In this document: piece by piece, positions 57,681-64,000 of the stretch
Numbering within the stretch: position 1 is the first letter of the stretch
Layout of the letters: each line of letters starts with the position of its first letter
DNA from: Reticulitermes speratus
Taxonomy: Eukaryota > Arthropoda > Insecta > Blattodea > Rhinotermitidae
DNA: 64,000 nt
NCBI GenBank assembly: GCA_021186555.1
Contig: JAJKFL010000013.1
Coordinates: 35,368,743-35,432,742 of the forward strand
Direction: 5' to 3'
Notes under the pieces: generated by a model
The model's input: only the letters and a program-made list of their open reading frames with translations
Told to the model about the DNA's origin: nothing
Database searches by the model: none
Translations under genes and position numbers: made by a program

Positions 57681-58985
57681 AAAACAATCGAGCGTGATTG
57701 ATTTTATATCTGTTGCTAGGACACGAAAAAAAAAGAAGTAGGGCATAGTGTGTGTGTGTATGTGCTGTCTGAAAACTGAGGACACTTTTTAAAATACTTG
57801 CACTTTTCAGTATTTTTGAGATAATTAAAAGTTAGCATTTACAATTTGACATTTATTGCTACAGAAGGGTGTATGCTGTATGCCTGAGTATAGGAATTAC
57901 TCGATTCTGAGATAATGATATCTCACTAAATGCCGTTCTAAAAATATTGTTCCTTTCGGAGCAATCTGCATCATACTTAAAACTTCTGACCCATTGTTAT
58001 ATACGACCCGGCGGCGATTTTATACAAGTTAATTTCTTTGCGAAGTTAGGATATCGTAGTAAAAATTCACGTCACGAAATTAGGTTGTTGTACGTCATAT
58101 GTACAGCGCTGTTAGTTCTTATGCCACTCTGCAGTTCACTTGAGTCAACACTATACGTCATGGCGAACTATAAACTTTTCAGTACCGGTTCTTTCAGTAC
58201 ACAAACAGAGTTCAGCATCTTGTCCCTTCCAGTAATCTGTTTTGTTGACATGTCAGAGACAGGCAGTCGGCAGTACTATAAATAGCCTATGTCAACCATC
58301 ATATGTTGCCTCCAGCTCCCATGTCCGGCTTCTTTATATTTGCGATTGTGTTGATATTACATCTGTGCCTATTTGCAGTAGTGGGGATGAGTTTTATGTT
58401 TCAGCCATATTTGTTTTAGTCCATAAAAATTAATAGAAGTACTGAGCGATTTATGAATTTTTTTTCTAATCACTGCGTTTCTATTCCTGACTCATTTCAT
58501 TACTGCATCAAGATCGGTGTTAGGGACAACGTCGGACTGTGACTTGTGTTCAGTCAGTACAGGATTCAAATCTTGGCTGAAACACCAGGCATCCTCACTG
58601 AGATGTTCGTGCTCTTTGTCAGTCCTCAAAGAAAATGCTGCGATCGTCCCTTACGCTTTGATGCCGGAATTAAATTCCTGATGCAAACTGCAGAACTCCT
58701 GATGTATTTACAGTATTTAATTTTTTCACGTAAACGCTTGCAAAAAACAAAAAAAGAAAGGAAAAAACCGAAAGAGGCTCTACAAGAATGGCCATAATTG
58801 CCGACCTAAACTGCTTTGTCAGGGAATAGAACCTAGCACGCTGCAATGCAGCTTTTGCTTTATTCGTCGCCAATGGCTATATTAGACCACGACCACCTTT
58901 CAAATCAATTCAATAACATTTAGTCATTCGACATTGTAGTCTATAATCTAACTTGCTCATGGTCTCGTGAAATGAATTACAAATA
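57681..58985. other. anonymous sequence
   Basis: Open frames of 60-112 codons (57947-58797) lack motifs. Confidence 0.35.
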
Positions 58986-59345
58986 AATACCCAATAGATG
59001 GTGTTTTGAAGTTTTTACCACGTAGTCTAATGTGTTTGTTCCGACGTTTCGAAGGAACGTGCTGCCTGCGTCTTTAAGATGTCAATGGGAATGCTGGAGT
59101 GTTTGGAAGGAGTAAATGTATCGACTACATTGGAAAGTTTCTGGGATATTGGCCAGTCAAAGCTAAGAGGTAGATCTAAGTTTGGTTCGCTCAGCTCCTA
59201 GTAATTGTCCAAAATTCCGTAAACGTTTCCATATATTCGACAAACTGTCTAGTGTCACGCACTTCAGCATCCACCCGTAACAAATTCAGTCACTCTGAAT
59301 ACGGATGCAGGATCTTCCTCCGAAACGTCGGAACAAACCCCTATA
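58986..59345. mobile_element. repeat with two facing hammerhead-like halves
   Basis: A minus-strand motif at 59038-59083 (GAAA, ACGT, GTC; 5' core decayed to CTTAAAGA) and a plus-strand motif at 59290-59336 (CTGAATA, a GGATGCAGG-type arm, GAAA, triplet GTC) share 'gttccgacgtttcg' and its complement, so the ends are inverted copies about 290 bp apart. Confidence 0.45.
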
Positions 59346-59484
59346 CTATGTTGTATAAAAACCCACAAGATCTTCGTTTCATTAATGATCGCCTCGAAAC
59401 CCTGAAAACTTGTAGGCTTACAATTATGAAACTTAAAATATAGAACTGGGATGGCTTCCTTTATCGGTCTATGTCATTACACAT

Positions 59485-60075
59485 TTTAACTATCTGGGTA
59501 GCCTTACAAAAATGGTGCAAGATATGCAGGTGAAATTAAATCCAGGATTACTATGGCAAAAGAGGCATTAAGAAAGACGAAGAATCTTTTCACCAGCAGA
59601 GTGGACTTAAATATAAGGAAGAATCTAATAAAATGCCACGTTTGAAGCATAGCTTTGTATGGTGCTGAAACTTGGAGACTTCGAAAAATATATCGGAAAT
59701 ACCTGGAAGGTTTTGAAGCTTGGTGCTGGAGAAGAATGAAAGATGATGGACTGATTGTGTGAAAAATGAAGAAGTATTAGGTGTAGTCAAGAATGGAAGG
59801 AATATCCTGCATTCAATAAAAAGAAGAAATGCTAACTGGATGGTCACATCTTGCGTTGAAACTCCCTTCTAAAACGCATTACTGAAGGAAAGATAAAAGG
59901 GACGAGAAGATGAGAAAGAAGACGTAAGCGGCTCCAGGATGACCTTAACGAAATGAGAAGATGCTGGAATTTGAAAGAGGAGCACTAGATCGCACTCTGT
60001 GGGGAACTTGCTTTGGAAGTGGCTATGGACCTATCGCAAGAGACTACGACTTGAACGAATCGTTAGATCACTGAA
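59485..60075 (+). pseudogene. non-LTR retrotransposon (LINE) reverse transcriptase, C-terminal remnant
   Basis: Conceptual pieces in order: YLGSL, GEIKSRITMAKEALRK, IALYGAETWRLRK, WCWRRMKDDGLIV (stop follows), and near the end TLWGTCFGSGYGPI. These match the order in 46870-47585 and the usual LINE ORF2 C-terminus. Several stops and at least one frame change make it inactive. It is 5'-truncated, beginning after the catalytic region. Confidence 0.85.
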
Positions 60076-60170
60076 ATTAAATCCACCCAGTTATTATTTC
60101 TATTGAGCGAATTAAAGATTCAGTGGCTTTTTAATGACATTTTCCTTCTTGACATATATAACCGCATTAA

Positions 60171-60472
60171 GGCAGCAGTCGGCCGTGCCATGGCTCAGGC
60201 GGTTAGTCGCCGGCCTCTCACCACGGAGGCCCGGGTTCGATCCCAGGTCAAGTCCATGTGAGATTTGTGGTGGACAAAGTGGCACTGAGACAGGTTTTTC
60301 TCCGAGTTGTCGGTTTTCCCCTGTCGATTTCATTCCACTGGTGCTCCATTACTTGTAAAACTTGGTAAAAAAACTGCTCATCCATCTATCATCATCATTG
60401 GGGTTGCACAAAAAGCCTTAAGGCTGTGGTGCGGGGGCCCTTCATCACAAACGAAAAAAAAAGACAACAGTC
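60171..60472 (+). mobile_element. SINE family 3, full length
   Basis: Element about 60181-60455. Head 'gccatggctcaggcggttag' and B box 'gggttcgatccc'; body 'ggtggacaaagtggcactg', 'catt­ccactggtgctccatt'; ends 'gcgggggcccttcatcac' with an A-run. An imperfect 10-bp repeat, ggcagcagtc (60171-60180) and gacaacagtc (60463-60472), may be the target duplication. Confidence 0.88.
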
Positions 60473-63415
60473 TATTTTTCATAACTTATAAATACAGAGT
60501 GTCCTTAAAATGCCTTTTCCTTTTGTAATTCACATAAATGTGGAACAGATTTGTCGGCAGGTCCACGGCTGTTGAGTTTTTCCTAAACATTTGTTTGTCT
60601 CTTGTGCTTCGGATTCGAAGTAATACTACTGACACACAATTCCTTTACCATTTATTATCAATTTCTTTTCGATAAGAGAATGAAAACATTACTATTTTTG
60701 AATTTATTAGATTGGGACTTTCTGGACATGCTGTATAATCCAACATGTACTTAATTATAGTCTTTCTGTGCGTGTTTGTTCCTTGCTTCCTTTAAGTCGC
60801 ACAGTAATCTCGCCTTCCACGACGCATAGTAGTCAAATTGTGACAGAAGTTATAAGCAGATTCGATATCTGTGCAATCAGTGGGTAAAGAACGAAACAAC
60901 GAAGTGGATAGAAAGTAAAAGTAGTGATGAAAGAAAATAAACAAATGACAGAAATACAGCAGTAGAAATACCCACACACAATGATATGTGCATCTGCATT
61001 CGTCAGCTTCAAAGATTTCCCCCCATGGCCTGGTCATTTCCATTTAAAACTTCCTGCAGCCAGCGCAAGTCTTTACAGGTATTTCCTCCTTGTTTTTCCT
61101 TGTGGACTATAATTAAATTACATTTTCAAATCTTTCAAGCATTCTCCCATGGAACGGGTTTGTGTATCGGTAATGCTCTGAACTTTCTGTTCGAGATATA
61201 TCTGGTTGGAATCCCGGCCGAGTTACCTGATATACTATTTTTCCTGGCTTTCCTCAGTCCTTTCAGGAATATGTCGACAGTACCGTGACCTCTTCCTCAT
61301 TCATCCCTTTAACTTTATTATTTATCAAACAGCCAGTATCCGAAGCTGTACGTTTCCGAATTGCTAACAGCTTCCTAAAATTAACCACATGAAGGGGATT
61401 TTCTGTTTATATTCGTAGAATATAGTAATATCGTTACGCTCTAGTACAACAGAATCTTTGAAACTTCGTGTGTGTAATCAACACCTATGCGGTTAATTTG
61501 TTAAGGGAGACTTACTTTAATGACTGAACTGAGGCTTTATTCGCTGGCTTGTTACATTTTAGAGAAATGTCGTAGCAGATGCTGTACGTGATACTAGGGA
61601 AAAGGCTTTCAGCCTTTAAGTAAAGAATAGACCACGTGGCAGACAGATATACGAGAGAATTGCCCGTCCTCTTAGGGACAGGAATTTCTTTTGTGAGATT
61701 TTGAAGAGAAGGAATAGAAGATCGGGCACAGAAATAGATTCTTAAAAAGGATAATACTGAAAGAAGTAAGAGATTGTACACGAACTGGAAGAATTGTTAA
61801 AATGTGAGGACAGAAATGAAAAGAGAGTCTTGAAAATAAAAATATTTTAAAAAGAACAGTTGACAGTCACATAAAGAGGAAAAGAGGATCAGTCTCTTTT
61901 ATTTCTGTCTTCCAACCTTTAATTTACTCAGTGATTTCTTCTCTTACTATTTTCTTATTAACCTTTCCTTTATTTATTATCTTTTCCAGGCGTGATGAAT
62001 ATATATTTTCCCATAACTTACAAAGCTCCTAATTAGATAATTTTATTCATCTTATTATTTAGCTCTTTTAGATATAAATACAGTAAGCCGACTCTTGTAA
62101 ATCCTCTATGATAATTATGCCACTGGCTTTCATTAGCCATTTCCAAGGCTACTCTTTCAGAGTGCCGAGACGTCATCCTTGCCATATTTGTAGGCCTCAA
62201 AGAAAGTAACACAATCCATCGCAGCGCGTTGGTAATTTGTATGGCGACAGAACTTACAAGCCAAGACCTATAGTTTGTATTTAAAGTTCAGAGGTTATTG
62301 TATGTATCATCATTCCTAACATTAAAAACCTATGTATTTTGATTATAAATACTAAAATATAATTGTTTCCCTTCACAGCAATTAACGCCTGATTTTTTGT
62401 AATTGGAACTCAGTCTGTTTTCTGTGAGGTAGGAACTGAACTTGTAAATAATTTCATAACCAGAAGAACGTAACATTCTGATAACCTGATTGACATCTTT
62501 GCTTACTGGTCATAAACTTTCTTTGCTAATGCTATATGTGGAGTCAAGTACAGAAGACGTCGTACAAACTGTAAGGCAATTAACAAACATGTTATTTTCT
62601 GATTATATTCTTAGCAAAATCGTCGTTTATTTTACCAGTCCTATAATCTTTCCTCTAAATAATTCCATTCTGAATTGTATTTGTAATTATAGTTGGTAAA
62701 GGAATTACTTTCTCCGGAATTGGTTGGCCTGTAACGAATGCGATTTTTTACCAATGTTTTGACTTTTCCGTTGAGTCCAGTGAGCCGTTTTCAGTGTGAA
62801 TATATTAAATTAAGGCAAACATAGCCGTAACTTACTACAGCAACGTGTGATATGTAATCCTTGGAAAACCTAAGGTACACCACGTCAATGTGATATAGCC
62901 TGCTATAAGATTTAATGCAAAATGTTGACTATGCTGGTTGTACGTTTTGTGAAAACCTGATCATTTGCATAGAGATTGCTCTGGTGGACAAATATTGCGA
63001 ATGTGTTTTTTTACTGATGATCCAGGATAAATGAGCTTAAAACCTGTGCTCTTTCTGGTGCCTACAGTGTCTCGCTTACCCCAGCTTTGGTCGTGACAAA
63101 CAAACCCTGCTTCCCATTGTGTTTTATGCATTCATTTCCTGCATTCTGTATTTTCATCGCCATAAGATGTCCGTTCTTCCTCACAGTTTATTTTCGTCTT
63201 ACTGGCTATATTGTTTTCTTTATTCTACTTGCCCTAACCTACAGGAGTAAATTATCCTTATGCCTCAAGCTCGAACCACGCCAGAGGCATCATTATGTAG
63301 CTATACAGTGTGCCCAAGAAATATGAAGACCAGTGAGGTAAGAAGCCGAGATATTAATGGAGTCTTAATAGGATATGTTATGCATACATATATTAGAATA
63401 AATTGTACGTGGGAA
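60473..63415. other. anonymous sequence with one tRNA-like fragment
   Basis: Around 61150-61250, 'gtgtatcggtaatgctctg' and 'ggttggaatcccggccg' look like a weak A and B box, perhaps a decayed family 1 SINE. The rest shows no gene or matched repeat. Confidence 0.35.
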
Positions 63416-63665
63416 CGTCAACATGTTGAATGTAAGGAACAAGAAAGAAAGTAGTAGTAAGATTTGAGAAGGAAAGACGAACGTAGTAAAGCAGAAATGT
63501 ATAAGAAAGAGACAAATAAAGAAAGGAAAAGGGAAACAGAAAAGAAGCTAGGAAGAAAGAAATTACACAAAATAAAGAAAGAAGAGAAGATGAATGGAAA
63601 GAAGGATCTTAAAGGAACTATGAAGAAGGGAAAAATGGCAGTGATTAACAAAATAAATAAAAGTC
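63416..63665 (+). repeat. purine-rich (GAAA/AAAG) block
   Basis: A+G-rich plus strand; both strands have short open frames of low complexity (K/R/E or F/S/L). Confidence 0.55.
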
Positions 63666-64000
63666 CTCGTTCTCAATGTATATAGCGCCATCTGTTGGGC
63701 AGCAATAATTTCCTCTATCAGGTGATTATTTTTTTGACCTAGATCCAAATCGTCATCATACAAACATATCGCGACCTTTACCACAGAACTAACTTCTCTT
63801 TCCTGGATGAAGCTGGTTAGATGTGCCACCCTACTGAATTCCTTTGCAGTAATCTCATGTGATTCTGCTTATTGTTGCTGGGTTTTACTCTTGTAATTCT
63901 GTGAACATGGTTTTGCTCTCCGTTTCCGGAGAACCCATTAGCACGGGTCCAGCGGAAGGCGTCTCCTGCAGAACCAACACTATATAATTAGTCACCGATT
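63666..64000. other. anonymous sequence
   Basis: Nothing recognisable up to the window end. Confidence 0.4.

Noticed and set aside
3923..60240. tRNA genes at SINE heads
   Set aside because: A and B boxes are present but the cloverleaf is incomplete and each is followed by a shared SINE body; these are tRNA-derived retroposons.

Overview
The window reads as repeat-rich, AT-rich nuclear DNA of an animal. An arthropod, most likely an insect with a large genome, fits best; that placement is inference from the mobile-element content (mariner, several tRNA-derived SINE families, short LINE tails, foldback elements). I found no operon-like organisation, no rRNA and no convincing host protein-coding gene. 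Coding capacity is limited to a mariner transposase with one apparent frameshift (31666-32711, minus), a Brinker/pogo-type DNA-binding domain fragment inside a non-autonomous TA-flanked element (34585-34827, minus) and two decayed C-terminal LINE reverse-transcriptase tails (46870-47585 minus, 59485-60075 plus). Most other open frames are low-complexity sequence or tandem repeats whose period is a multiple of three.

Layout. 0-9.7 kb: a palindromic foldback element (1200-2024), SINE copies, then about 4 kb of anonymous sequence with a pyrimidine-rich block (6.9-7.75 kb). 9.7-10.75 kb: a near-perfect 60-bp minisatellite of 17 units. 12.6-14.5 kb: a non-autonomous hAT-like element with 8-bp target duplication, then a foldback with a second foldback nested in it. 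15.4-17 kb: two small inverted-repeat elements. 19.4-21.5 kb: a decayed ~39-bp array abutting a younger 34-bp array. 22-31.5 kb: more foldbacks, SINEs and a second copy of the 15.4-kb element. 31.6-35.1 kb: the mariner and the pogo-like element. 36-61 kb: a patchwork of SINEs, LINE tails, microsatellites, foldbacks and a 57-bp VNTR. 61-64 kb: essentially anonymous.

The most interesting signal is a short RNA-like motif that recurs more than 20 times on both strands, mainly inside palindromic foldback elements: CTGANGA, one extra base, a hairpin, GAAA, a tiny palindromic stem, then a GTH triplet (GTA, GTC or GTT). This is the order and spacing of a type I hammerhead self-cleaving ribozyme with a minimal helix III. 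In the best copies (minus 1305-1348, 13712-13756, 28351-28392) helix I and helix II also pair. Hammerheads are established in Penelope-like retroelements and in animal retrozymes; several carriers here have 12-16 bp target duplications, and some carry a shared ATGCACGGTGAA-type tail. I infer that they are non-autonomous, hammerhead-bearing retroelements, present in at least three sequence subfamilies. No partner reverse transcriptase with GIY-YIG domain is visible in the window.
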